Part shown: piece after piece, positions 34,665 to 42,589 of the stretch
How positions within the stretch are numbered: the first letter of the stretch is position 1
How the letters are laid out: each line of letters opens with the position of its first letter
Assembly (NCBI GenBank): GCA_017450925.1
Contig: JAFSSS010000002.1
Coordinates: 1 to 47,806 of the forward strand
Origin: Ruminococcus sp.
GTDB taxonomy: Bacteria > Bacillota > Clostridia > Oscillospirales > Ruminococcaceae
DNA: 47,806 nt
Direction: 5' to 3'
The notes under the pieces: model-generated
The model's database searches: none
The model's input: only the letters and a program-made list of their open reading frames with translations
What the model was told of the DNA's origin: nothing
Translations under genes and position numbers: made by a program

Positions 34665-35162
34665 TTAGATTAAAGAAAGCTCGGTGAGCTTTATTTCCGA
34701 CACATTCAGCCCCCACTGCTCCGCGGCGGCGGAGACTGCGCGAAAGACTGTTTTTTCGATCGTATCCTGCGACTTAACGGCATCGCCGGCACTGACTGCC
34801 GAGATGACGTTTCTGAAGGCTGTGAGAGTAAGGCTGCTAAGAGCGGCAGGGGTATTTTCGGTACTGCAGCTATATTTTTGAGCATCTGTCACAGAGAAAC
34901 GTATCAAAGCCGAGAGGCGCAGTGAAACTTGGTCGGCCGAGACTGCCGCAGCCTTTTCAAGCGGCAGGCACTGCGGCGCGAGGCTGATCTTAGCGATGAC
35001 TTTATCGAGGAGGGGCACAACGAAATGCACGCCCTCGCCGTAGGACGCATAGAACGAACCCATTCTTTCCACGACGAACACTGTTTCCGGGGGGACTTTT
35101 TTGAATGATGCGGCTGTCATCACAATTATGACGGCGGCCAGTGCAATAAAGGCATAGATCAT
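34665..35162 (-). CDS. Short SPFH protein lacking the coiled coil
   Basis: This 165-residue protein is a paralogue of the N-terminal half of the downstream SPFH protein: membrane helix (about 2-18), PPETVFVVERMGSFYASYGEGVH, and the conserved end WGLNVSEIKLTEL. It then stops, without the 100-residue coiled coil used for oligomerisation. The stop is clean and no continuation in another frame is seen before the next start 20 bases away. Its start overlaps the NfeD stop in ATGA style. It could be a shortened functional partner or a decaying duplicate. Confidence 0.85.
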   Translation of the reverse strand: MIYAFIALAAVIIVMTAASFKKVPPETVFVVERMGSFYASYGEGVHFVVPLLDKVIAKISLAPQCLPLEKAAAVSADQVSLRLSALIRFSVTDAQKYSCSTENTPAALSSLTLTAFRNVISAVSAGDAVKSQDTIEKTVFRAVSAAAEQWGLNVSEIKLTELSLI

Positions 35163-35599
35163 GATGTTTGCTTAGACACTATCAGCTTTGTGCCGTCAAC
35201 CATTTTGACGGTAACGACAGCGTCCTTTTCAATCTCGGAGCCGTCCTCCGAGCGGGCAGCCCAGTCAGTGCCGTCCAGCTTTACGCGCCCCTCGCCGAGG
35301 GCATTGTTTATAGGCTCGATGACACGGGCGGTCTTGCCTATATCAAGCTCAAAGTTCGTGGCATATCTTCTGCCCTGCATTTTCTTGACGAGCGGCCGTG
35401 TAGCGATAAGTATGACAGCTGAAAGGCCGACGAACATGACCATTTGCCACACAAAGCTGATATCGGCTATTGCAAAGAACATAGCGCCCAGCGAGCCTAT
35501 GGCAAACCACACCGAGACCAGTGCATTGGCTGTTGCGATCTCTGCAACGACGAACACTACGAAGCACACTGCCCAGAAGATGACCATTGTTGTATCCAT
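35159..35599 (-). CDS. NfeD-like membrane protein
   Basis: This is a 146-residue short NfeD protein with two to three N-terminal membrane helices (about 4-70, VIFWAVCFVVFVVAEIA onward) and a C-terminal OB fold (about 85-146, with GKTARVIEPINNALGEGRVKLDGTDWAARS). NfeD proteins act with SPFH proteins, matching the two genes that follow. I chose ATG 35599 with GGAGG upstream; the longer open frame starts in the AT-rich leader. The last four bases overlap the next start. Confidence 0.9.
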   Translation of the reverse strand: MDTTMVIFWAVCFVVFVVAEIATANALVSVWFAIGSLGAMFFAIADISFVWQMVMFVGLSAVILIATRPLVKKMQGRRYATNFELDIGKTARVIEPINNALGEGRVKLDGTDWAARSEDGSEIEKDAVVTVKMVDGTKLIVSKQTS

Positions 35600-35754
35600 T
35601 CCTCTTTCCTCCTTTTCCTTTTTGGTACAGGATATCTGTCTGATGCTTATTATATCATATATGTTAAAATTTTTCAATAGTTTTCATATATTTTTTTGTC
35701 GGAGCGCCGGGGGAGTTGATGTTTTGCGGGGTGGAAAAATGCTGCAAAGCAAGC

Positions 35755-36028
35755 CGCGAAGCGCGTTCCGCAGTCCAGGGCGCGGTAGCCCTGGCGGGGA
35801 CGGGGGCAGAGCCCCAGCGGGTCAAGGGCAGAGCCCTTGCAGAGTGTGGGACAGCGTCCCACTCGGCGCGCCAGCGACGACCGGCGCTGCACAAAGAAAC
35901 AAAAGGGCATCACAGTAGAGACATAAACTAAAGCTGCGGGGACAGACCCAATGCAGCGCCGGAAAAACGCAGGCCTCCGTACTTACAGGAAAGAGCGATA
36001 GCGATTTTCCGTCCGTAGAACACAAAAC
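35755..36028. repeat. Mosaic hairpin repeat, copy E
   Basis: Same orientation as A and C. The array has CAGGGC/GCCCTG, GGGGC-AGA-GCCCC, CAAGGGC-AGA-GCCCTTG and GTGGGAC-AGC-GTCCCAC. The core is bounded by CCGGCGCTGCA (35881-35891) and TGCAGCGCCGG (35952-35962). The arm ends with TTTTCCGTCCGTAG. It lies between the SPFH operon start and the export-family gene. Confidence 0.87.
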
Positions 36029-36094
36029 TGCAGCCCAAACAGAACCGCCCCCGCACTTGCAGAAAAGAGTGCCAGCATTTGTGCAGGCTGACAC

Positions 36095-36135
36095 AATTAT
36101 CAACTATCAATTGTCAATTATCAATTATCAGCTGC
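36095..36135. repeat. Tandem ATTATCAACT-type end sequences
   Basis: Three tandem near-copies of AATTATCAACTATCA / AATTGTCAATTATCA. They match the outer ends of the ATTATCAACT element family but lack an interior or opposite end. Confidence 0.55.
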
Positions 36136-36139
36136 AGGG

Positions 36140-36613
36140 TCAGGTTGCTGCGTTGAAGGCTGCTACGCCTGTCAGACTTAACACCGTCATGATGATGCCC
36201 GCTAAAAGGACTCCCAATACTACGGATACTACACTCTTCTTGAAGTCAAGGTCAAGCATACTCGCCGCAAGCGTACCGGTCCATGCTCCCGTTCCCGGCA
36301 GCGGTATGCCCACAAACAAAAGCAGCGCTATGTATATCCCCCGCCCTGCCTTGGCCTGCAGCTTCTCGCCGCCGCGGGTGCCCTTTTCAAGGCAGAAGGA
36401 GAAGAATTTTCCTATGTATTTCTTGTCAGCACCCCATACCAGCACCTTCCTCGCAAAGAAGAAAATGAAAGGAACGGGGACCATGTTCGCCACCATGCAC
36501 AGCGGCAGCGCCTGCTGCCACGGAATGCCGTTTATGATGCCGAAGGGGACTCCCCCTCTGAGCTCCACCAGCGGTACCATGGAAATAAGGAATGTAAGAA
36601 TGTAGCTTGTCAT
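36140..36613 (-). CDS. Small multidrug export-like membrane protein (COG2426)
   Basis: This 157-residue membrane protein resembles the Sm_multidrug_ex family. It has about four helices, with the signature LVELRGGVPFGIINGIPW (about residues 16-33) and MVANMVPVPFIFFF. The export role is only a database name for this family; it is distantly related to DedA/SNARE-associated proteins. I chose ATG 36613 with AAAGGA upstream. It is 19 bases after the TPR membrane gene on the same strand. Confidence 0.82.
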   Translation of the reverse strand: MTSYILTFLISMVPLVELRGGVPFGIINGIPWQQALPLCMVANMVPVPFIFFFARKVLVWGADKKYIGKFFSFCLEKGTRGGEKLQAKAGRGIYIALLLFVGIPLPGTGAWTGTLAASMLDLDFKKSVVSVVLGVLLAGIIMTVLSLTGVAAFNAAT

Positions 36614-36632
36614 AAGTAATGCTGTCCTTTCT

Positions 36633-37442
36633 TTATGCTCCGGCGGCTGCCTGCTCCAGCTGCGCTCTAAGCCCCTCGATGCTGCGCCGCTGATAAACGG
36701 TGGTGGCATCCTTGGCGGCGGTCTTTGCGGCTCTTACCGCATACTGCAGCCGGCCGGTCTTCAGATAGCAGAGGGAGAGGAACATCTCGCAGTCACAGCG
36801 GGCGGCCTTTCCCACCGCATAGGCCAGAGCCTGTGTGAAGTAGTTCTCTGCCCGAAGGTAATCGCCCTCGGCATACTCCAGCGCTCCGAGAGTGTGAAGC
36901 ACGGGCATCGGAGAGCTGCGCATACGGGCGCGGTCGAAGAAATAGCGGGCGGAGTTGTAGATACTGCGGGCGGCTGATACATCCCCCGCCATAAGATTTG
37001 TATAGACGTAAATGTTGAAATATTCCTCCTTGGAGCTTTCCGACAGCTCCCGCGGGTCGATCTGGCCGAGTATCTCGAAGCTGCGTTCATAGCAGCAGCC
37101 CTCGCTAAGGTAGGAGGCAAGGTCAAGCTGTGCCTCGGCCTTCCGGGAGGGCTCTGCGGCCTTATTGACACGTTTGAGCATGATGCCGAGGATCTCGGGG
37201 GTAACGCCCTGCTCGTACATTATGCGGCGGATGCGCCTGTCCTCGGAGCGGAGGCGGAACCAAAGGAAGAGCCTAAGGACAAGGCCGAGGCCGATAACGA
37301 CCAAAGCAGTGACGGCTCCGAACTTGATACACTCCAGCATCACCAGCGGCCAACCGGTTATCAGCCAGACTGCGGCGGTGATGAAAACCGCTGTCCAAAA
37401 GGAGGTTATCATGACGCGGGTATAGTTAAATGGCTTCAGCAC
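36633..37442 (-). CDS. Membrane protein with TPR-like repeats
   Basis: This is a 269-residue protein with two N-terminal membrane helices (about 12-30 and 38-60) followed by a cytoplasmic helical region. Segments such as GALEYAEGDYLRAENYFTQALAYA (about 185-208) and FLSLCYLKTGRLQYAVRAAKTA (about 218-239) are TPR units, so it probably holds a partner protein at the membrane. The start is GTG 37442 with AAAGGAG eight bases upstream. It heads a two-gene unit with the small export-like gene. No specific function is recognised. Confidence 0.75.
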   Translation of the reverse strand: MLKPFNYTRVMITSFWTAVFITAAVWLITGWPLVMLECIKFGAVTALVVIGLGLVLRLFLWFRLRSEDRRIRRIMYEQGVTPEILGIMLKRVNKAAEPSRKAEAQLDLASYLSEGCCYERSFEILGQIDPRELSESSKEEYFNIYVYTNLMAGDVSAARSIYNSARYFFDRARMRSSPMPVLHTLGALEYAEGDYLRAENYFTQALAYAVGKAARCDCEMFLSLCYLKTGRLQYAVRAAKTAAKDATTVYQRRSIEGLRAQLEQAAAGA

Positions 37443-37507
37443 GGCGGCATCTCCTTTCCGGCAATTTTACATCGGGGCAGAAACGATTCTGATACGCACT
37501 TAACTTA

Positions 37508-37615
37508 GTTGATAGTTGACAGTTGACAATGGACAAAGCGAATGTTCCATTCGCTCCCGCGCCCTGCGGGCGCTCCTTTCATTATCAACTATCCATTATC
37601 AACTATGCATTGTTG
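37508..37615. repeat. ATTATCAACT-bounded inverted-repeat element
   Basis: Left end TTGATAGTTGACAGTTGACAATGGACA and right end TTTCATTATCAACTATCCATTATCAACTATGC are inverted. The interior holds GCGCCCTGCGGGCGCTCCTTTC, as in the 10149 element. About 108 bases, between divergent transcription units. Bases 37620-37860 after it hold AT-rich leader sequence for the enzyme I gene. Confidence 0.68.
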
Positions 37616-37864
37616 CGATACAGTTTATATCATAGCATATTTTGTTTGGTTTGTAAAGAGAAAGTTCAATTTTTAGTTCATGATCGGCTGCGGACGGGCG
37701 GGTAAATCTGAACAATATCTGAACTTTTCTTGAAGTTCTTGTAATTTACACTGTATTGTTATAAAATAGAAACAAAGAAATCTTTATAATTAAGGTATAG
37801 GCAGAGTAAACGACAAAGAGCGGGCAGACCGCGATGTGAACAAATAGTAAGGAGTGAACATGGA

Positions 37865-39535
37865 ATGCTGATACTTTCAGGGAAGCCCGTGTTCGGAGGA
37901 ATTGCAAAGGGTAAGCTGTTCTATTTCCAGCAGGATGAGAACGAGGTCACCAAGCGAATCATCAAGGATACGGAGTATGAGCTGCAAAGATACGAATATG
38001 CCAAAAAGCAGGCGATAGCCGAGCTGGACGAGCTTTACGAGACTGCCCTTTCCAAGGTGGGCGAGAATGAAGCGAGCATCTTTATCATACACAAGATGCT
38101 GATAGAGGACAGCGCCTTCAGAGGCAGCATAAACGACCGCATCATGGTGGATCACTTCTGCGCGGATTATGCGGTGGCGCAGACTGCAAGAGACCTTACG
38201 CAGACCTTTTCCGATCTCGGCTCGACCTACATCAAGGAGCGGGCGGCTGACCTCAAGGACGTATGCGACAGGCTTATAAGGCACATACAGAACAAGGACG
38301 AAAAGCGCATCACGCTGACGGAAAAGGTGATACTCTGTGCGGACGAGCTTTATCCCTCGGAGACCATGCAGATCGACCTTTCAATGGTGCTGGCTATCGT
38401 GACGAGATACGGCTCTTCAAACTCTCACACGGCAATACTGGCGAGGACGCTGGGGATACCGGCGATAATTGGCATCGGGGCCGAAAAGCTTAGTATGCTC
38501 CGGGACATGGAGGCTATCGTTGACGGCTACAACGGGAACGTATATATCGAGCCGGACGAGGCGGCGCTGAAGCGCCTCGATCAGCTGGCCGAGAACGAGG
38601 CCAAGAAGCGTGAGATGCTAAAGCGGTTCAAGGGGCGCAAGAACGTGACCCTTGACGGCACGGAGATCGAGGTGTTCGCCAATATCGCGGGGCTGAACGA
38701 TCTCAACTATGCGCTGGAGAACGACGCCGGGGGAGTGGGGCTTTTCAGAAGCGAGTTCCTTTATTTGGGAAGGACGCAGATGCCGGAGGAGGACGAGCAG
38801 TTCTACAACTACCGGCAGGTGCTGGAGCGCATGGGCGGAAGGAAGGTCATCATCCGCACAATGGATGCGGGGGCTGACAAGAACATCAAATATTTCGGGC
38901 TTGCCAAGGAGGAAAATCCTGCGCTCGGAGTAAGGTCGATAAGGCTCTGCCTGCTGAGACCGGAGATGTTCAAGACGCAGCTTAGGGCTCTGCTCAGGGC
39001 ATCGGTATATGGGAACTTAGCGATAATGCTGCCGCTTATCACAACGGCGGACGAGATACACCGGGCTAAAAAGCTGATAGAAGAGGCAAAGGATCAGCTC
39101 CGCGCCAAGGGGCAGGCCTTTGCGGAAAATATACAGGTCGGGATAATGGTGGAGACTCCGGCGGCGGTCATCATGAGCGATGAATTTGCACAGGAGTCGG
39201 ATTTCTTCTCTATCGGCACAAACGATTTGGAGCAGTATATAATGGCGCACGACAGGCAGAACCTTGCGCTGGAGAGCTACTATGAGGGCAGGGATCACGA
39301 GCCGCTGCTAAGGGCTATGAGATACGTCTGCGAGAACGCTCACAGGCACGGGATACCCGTAGGCATCTGCGGTGAGCTGGGGGCTGACCTTGAGCTGACG
39401 GAGGAGTTCCTGAAAATGGGCATCGACGAGATCTCGGTCACAGCCTCACAGGTGCTGCCGCTTAGACAGCGCATAAGGACTATCAAGCTGGACGAAAGAA
39501 AGCAGCTTTTCGATCCGGCGGCGCTGAAGGCGTAG
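37865..39535 (+). CDS. ptsI: Phosphoenolpyruvate-protein phosphotransferase (PTS enzyme I)
   Basis: This 556-residue cytosolic enzyme takes phosphate from PEP and passes it to HPr to drive sugar uptake. The phosphorylated His is His188 in SNSHTAILAR. PEP-binding signatures are GGVGLFRSEFLYLGR, IIRTMDAGADKN and DFFSIGTNDLEQYIMAHDR. The active-site Cys is Cys502 in GICGELGAD. The His loop reads YGSSNSH, not the usual GGRTSH, a moderate deviation. The start at 37865 has GGAG ten bases upstream. A TTGTAA/TATAAA pair with a 15-base spacer (about 37739-37765) is a weak promoter candidate. No HPr gene is adjacent. Confidence 0.94.
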   Translation: MLILSGKPVFGGIAKGKLFYFQQDENEVTKRIIKDTEYELQRYEYAKKQAIAELDELYETALSKVGENEASIFIIHKMLIEDSAFRGSINDRIMVDHFCADYAVAQTARDLTQTFSDLGSTYIKERAADLKDVCDRLIRHIQNKDEKRITLTEKVILCADELYPSETMQIDLSMVLAIVTRYGSSNSHTAILARTLGIPAIIGIGAEKLSMLRDMEAIVDGYNGNVYIEPDEAALKRLDQLAENEAKKREMLKRFKGRKNVTLDGTEIEVFANIAGLNDLNYALENDAGGVGLFRSEFLYLGRTQMPEEDEQFYNYRQVLERMGGRKVIIRTMDAGADKNIKYFGLAKEENPALGVRSIRLCLLRPEMFKTQLRALLRASVYGNLAIMLPLITTADEIHRAKKLIEEAKDQLRAKGQAFAENIQVGIMVETPAAVIMSDEFAQESDFFSIGTNDLEQYIMAHDRQNLALESYYEGRDHEPLLRAMRYVCENAHRHGIPVGICGELGADLELTEEFLKMGIDEISVTASQVLPLRQRIRTIKLDERKQLFDPAALKA

Positions 39536-39598
39536 GACGTACAGGAGAAAGCCGATAATGAAAGGAGAGCCCTGCTGCAGAGGCGGGGTGAAGATAAA

Positions 39599-42055
39599 AT
39601 GGGCATCGGAAAAACGATAAGGCCGGCAGCGGGGCTGCTGGCTGTAATGCTGGCTGTGAACGGAGGCCTTTCCGCTTATGCGGCGGATGAGGCGCAGACC
39701 GTCAGCAACAGCGACAGCGAAATAAAGATAGAGCAGACATTCCCGGAGGCCTTCGACCTTCGGAACGTGGACGGAGTGAACTATGTCACTCCTGTGAAGT
39801 CACAGGGGCCGTGGCTGACCTGCTGGGGCTTTGCGGCGGCGGCGGCCTGCGAGACGAGCATCCTCTACGAGCTAAGGAACAAGCAGGGGGTAGAAATACC
39901 GGCGGAGGAGCTGGATATCTCGGAGCTGCAGCTGGCATGGTTCTCGCACAAGCCCCTGCCCGATCCCAACGTCTACTACCCGACTCAAGGCGGCGAGGGA
40001 GGCAACTCGCTGAACATTGATATGAGCGACCACGACCGCTACACGCTGAACGCGGGAGGTCAAAGCTTTACTGCTACCTCGGTGCTGGCTATGGGTATCG
40101 GCCCCATTTCCGAGAGTGAGGTGCCGTACCGGAACAAGAGCGGAAAGCTCGTCTATAACGACAAGGGCGACCCGATATTCTATTCCACGGAGAACGAGGA
40201 CTGGAGCGTGGATGAGGAGTACCGTTTCCGGTCGATGCTGGAGCTGGAGGAAAGCAATATACTGCCTTCGCCTGCAGAAATAACGGCTGACGGGGACGGC
40301 AGGATCTCCTACAGCTACGATCCCGAGGCCACCAAGGCTATGAAATCGGAGCTGACAAACGGCAGAGCCCTTTCTGTATCCTATTTTGCCGACTCGCCCT
40401 CCTTCGACACTCTTGATACGGAAAAGCATTATATCAGCGACAGCTATGCTCAATATACCAATACGCCCTTGAACGCGAACCACTGCGTCTGCATAGTCGG
40501 CTGGGACGATAATTATTCCAAGGACAACTTTTTGCAGGGAACGGACGAGAACGGCTTGAGTCTGACTCCTCCTGCGGACGGCGCGTGGATAGTAAAGAAC
40601 AGCTGGGGCTCCAAAAACAGCGAATTCCCCAACAAAGATGACTGGGGCGTTGACGGCAGCGGTTATTTCTATCTTTCATATTATGACCAGTCGATACGCG
40701 AGGTTGAGAGCTTTGATTTCTACACAGAAAACTACAACAGCGATCAAGAATATCTGTCTATCGACCAGTATGACCTTATGCCCACCGGCGCTTTGGCGGG
40801 ACACGTCTATTCGGAGCCGGCACTGTCGGCCAATGTTTTCAAGGCGAAGAGCGATCAGATGCTAAGAGCCGTTTCCACAGAGACTGTCATGGCGGATACA
40901 GAGGTGACATATGCGGTCTATAAGCTGAAAAAGGGCTTCAAGGATCCCACCGACGGCGAGCTGGTGTCTGTTTCTGTAAAGAAGTACGATTATTCCGGCT
41001 ATCACCGGGTCAACCTTGACCGACCGATATTCATCGGAGAGGACGAATACTATTCTGTTACTGTGACCCAAAGAAGCCCGGAGGGCTACATCGTCCCGGA
41101 AAAGGAGAACACCAATCTGAACAAAGCTCTCCGGGATATCAACGATGAAGAGACGTTAAAGCATCTGCAGAGCAGCCGGAACAAAGCCTTATCGTATTTC
41201 ACCGGCGTAGTGAACCGCGGTGAGAGTCTGGTCTATTATCGAGACACTCACGGCAAATACGATTGGTATGACCTCGTGGATGTCATCGATGACTGGAAGG
41301 ATATTGACAACAAGGACGAGGGAGGGATGTACTGGGAATACGACAACTTCCCTATCAAGGCTTACTCCGACCCCGACATCCGGGAGGACAGTGATGAGCT
41401 GCTGAAGGACGGCACATGGGCTGACGACGGCGGCAACGGCTGTGTTTTCATACAGATTGAAAACGGCACAGAGAAGATGCGCATCATCGACCCGGCCTTT
41501 GGCTATGACAGGGCGGCAGAGGGAGATTTCCAATACACCGAAAAGCTGGGCAAGCTCAGGTACATACTGAACGACGTCCCGAACCTGCTTAGGATAGTAT
41601 ATATCGACTATGACGGCGGCGACACAGCGGTGCTGACGGACGAAAGCGGCAACAAGCTGCAGTGGCGGTATGTCTCCGACAAGACAGGGGCTGACTTTGA
41701 ATACTACGATGACAGCGAGCTTTCGGAACTGGCTGTGATATATTACAAGTCAGTATCGAGCCACACGGGAGAGATCATGACCGAGGTGGTCGGGTCGCCC
41801 TTCGGGACGGCGAAGGTCGATGTGCTGGACACAGAGGGAAATGTGCTGGCGGAATACACCGTAAGCCGTCTGACGGCTATGGGGACTGACAAGGCCGGGA
41901 ACGCGGTGGATCTTAAGACCCCGGCGGCCTATGCCGAGAAGGAGGACAAGGCTCCCGAAAAGGACAGCAACCCTGCCACGGGTGCCAAAGCGGCTGCGCT
42001 GGCGATATGCGCTGCTGCGCTCTTAGCTTCGGCGGCAATAAGGAAAAAGCGCTGA
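39599..42055 (+). CDS. Cell-wall-anchored C1-family (papain-like) protease
   Basis: This is an 818-residue exported protein. It has a signal peptide (about 1-28, ending SAYA), a C1 peptidase domain (about 50-370) with catalytic Cys75 in GPWLTCWGF, His295 in NANHCVCIVGW and Asn334 in VKNSWGS, then a lectin-like beta domain (about 375-500) of the type often following clostridial C1 peptidases, and further beta-rich sequence. The C terminus is a sortase signal: NPATG, a hydrophobic helix, and RKKR. The usual GSC before the catalytic Cys is LTC here. It follows ptsI by 63 bases. The site before the start (GGGGTG) is weak. Confidence 0.88.
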   Translation: MGIGKTIRPAAGLLAVMLAVNGGLSAYAADEAQTVSNSDSEIKIEQTFPEAFDLRNVDGVNYVTPVKSQGPWLTCWGFAAAAACETSILYELRNKQGVEIPAEELDISELQLAWFSHKPLPDPNVYYPTQGGEGGNSLNIDMSDHDRYTLNAGGQSFTATSVLAMGIGPISESEVPYRNKSGKLVYNDKGDPIFYSTENEDWSVDEEYRFRSMLELEESNILPSPAEITADGDGRISYSYDPEATKAMKSELTNGRALSVSYFADSPSFDTLDTEKHYISDSYAQYTNTPLNANHCVCIVGWDDNYSKDNFLQGTDENGLSLTPPADGAWIVKNSWGSKNSEFPNKDDWGVDGSGYFYLSYYDQSIREVESFDFYTENYNSDQEYLSIDQYDLMPTGALAGHVYSEPALSANVFKAKSDQMLRAVSTETVMADTEVTYAVYKLKKGFKDPTDGELVSVSVKKYDYSGYHRVNLDRPIFIGEDEYYSVTVTQRSPEGYIVPEKENTNLNKALRDINDEETLKHLQSSRNKALSYFTGVVNRGESLVYYRDTHGKYDWYDLVDVIDDWKDIDNKDEGGMYWEYDNFPIKAYSDPDIREDSDELLKDGTWADDGGNGCVFIQIENGTEKMRIIDPAFGYDRAAEGDFQYTEKLGKLRYILNDVPNLLRIVYIDYDGGDTAVLTDESGNKLQWRYVSDKTGADFEYYDDSELSELAVIYYKSVSSHTGEIMTEVVGSPFGTAKVDVLDTEGNVLAEYTVSRLTAMGTDKAGNAVDLKTPAAYAEKEDKAPEKDSNPATGAKAAALAICAAALLASAAIRKKR

Positions 42056-42067
42056 CAGCATTTCGGT

Positions 42068-42130
42068 GCGGGCGTCATAAAACAGTTTGATCCAGACACT
42101 TCTGCTGTAACACGGCAGAGGTGTCTTTTT
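42068..42130 (+). terminator. Terminator of the protease gene, left copy of a direct repeat
   Basis: AGACACTTCTGC (42094-42105) pairs with GCAGAGGTGTCT (42115-42126) and TTTT follows. The preceding GCGGGCGTCATAA (42068-42080) and the whole block recur at 42512-42575, on the other side of the tRNA genes. Confidence 0.85.
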
Positions 42131-42232
42131 TAGTTGACAGTTGATAATGAGCAATATAGGAGCCCATGAATGGGGATCGGTGCCCGAGGGTGTTCCTTTC
42201 ATCATCCATTATCAGCTGTCAGCTAACGATCA
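42131..42232. repeat. ATTATCAACT-family element, third copy
   Basis: Left end TAGTTGACAGTTGATAATGAGCA and right end TTCCTTTCATCATCCATTATCAGCTGTCAGCTAACG are inverted. The interior has short G/C palindromes. It is about 100 bases and directly abuts the terminator. Confidence 0.6.
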
Positions 42233-42266
42233 ATAACAAAATTTTTGTAAATTTAGCTGTGATCGG

Positions 42267-42295
42267 TTGACAAACGGGCGGTAAAGTAGTATAAT
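42267..42295 (+). promoter_or_regulatory. Promoter of the tRNA pair
   Basis: TTGACA (42267-42272), a 17-base spacer and TATAAT (42290-42295), all consensus, 18 bases before the first tRNA. Confidence 0.92.
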
Positions 42296-42313
42296 AATAT
42301 GTACTGTGATGAT

Positions 42314-42388
42314 GCCCCCATAGTTAAATGGATATAACAAGCCCCTCCTAAGGGCTAGTTGTAGGTTCGATTCCTACTGGGGGTGCCA
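42314..42388 (+). tRNA. tRNA-Arg (CCT)
   Basis: A 75-base cloverleaf with encoded CCA. The anticodon loop CTCCTAA gives anticodon CCT, reading AGG. The anticodon stem AGCCC/GGGCT and T arm GTAGG-TTCGATT-CCTAC are perfect. The acceptor stem GCCCCCA/TGGGGGT has G-U at the first pair. It is closely similar to the E. coli argW tRNA in the D and anticodon arms. Confidence 0.96.
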
Positions 42389-42393
42389 GTCAC

Positions 42394-42469
42394 GGGCTTG
42401 TAGCTCAGTTGGGAGAGCGCTGCGTTCGCAACGCAGAGGTCGGGAGTTCGAACCTCCTCAGGTCCACCA
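42394..42469 (+). tRNA. tRNA-Ala (CGC)
   Basis: A 76-base cloverleaf with encoded CCA. The anticodon loop TTCGCAA gives anticodon CGC, reading GCG (Ala). The G3-U70 pair that marks alanine tRNAs is present (GGGCTTG against CAGGTCC), and the discriminator is A. The anticodon stem CTGCG/CGCAG and T arm GGGAG-TTCGAAC-CTCCT are sound. Five bases separate it from the Arg tRNA, so both come from one transcript. Confidence 0.94.
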
Positions 42470-42511
42470 GCAGGAGCTTGACCCTGCACTCAACGCCCTC
42501 GCAGGTAAAGC

Positions 42512-42575
42512 GCGGGCGTCATAATGTGAATTGATACGGGCACCTCTGCTGTAATACGGCGGAGGTGTCTTTGTG
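42512..42575 (+). terminator. Terminator of the tRNA pair, right copy of a direct repeat
   Basis: CACCTCTGC (42541-42549) pairs with GCGGAGGTG (42559-42567), with a short T run. GCGGGCGTCATAA (42512-42524) and the hairpin repeat the block at 42068-42130. Immediately after it comes TTTGTGCAGCGCCG, matching one boundary of the mosaic repeat core. Confidence 0.7.
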
Positions 42576-42589
42576 CAGCGCCGCTTCTT

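Noticed and set aside
34665-35162. Frameshifted full-length SPFH gene
   Set aside because: The 20 bases after the stop lead directly into the ribosome site of the next gene, leaving no room for a lost coiled coil; it is a short gene as it stands.
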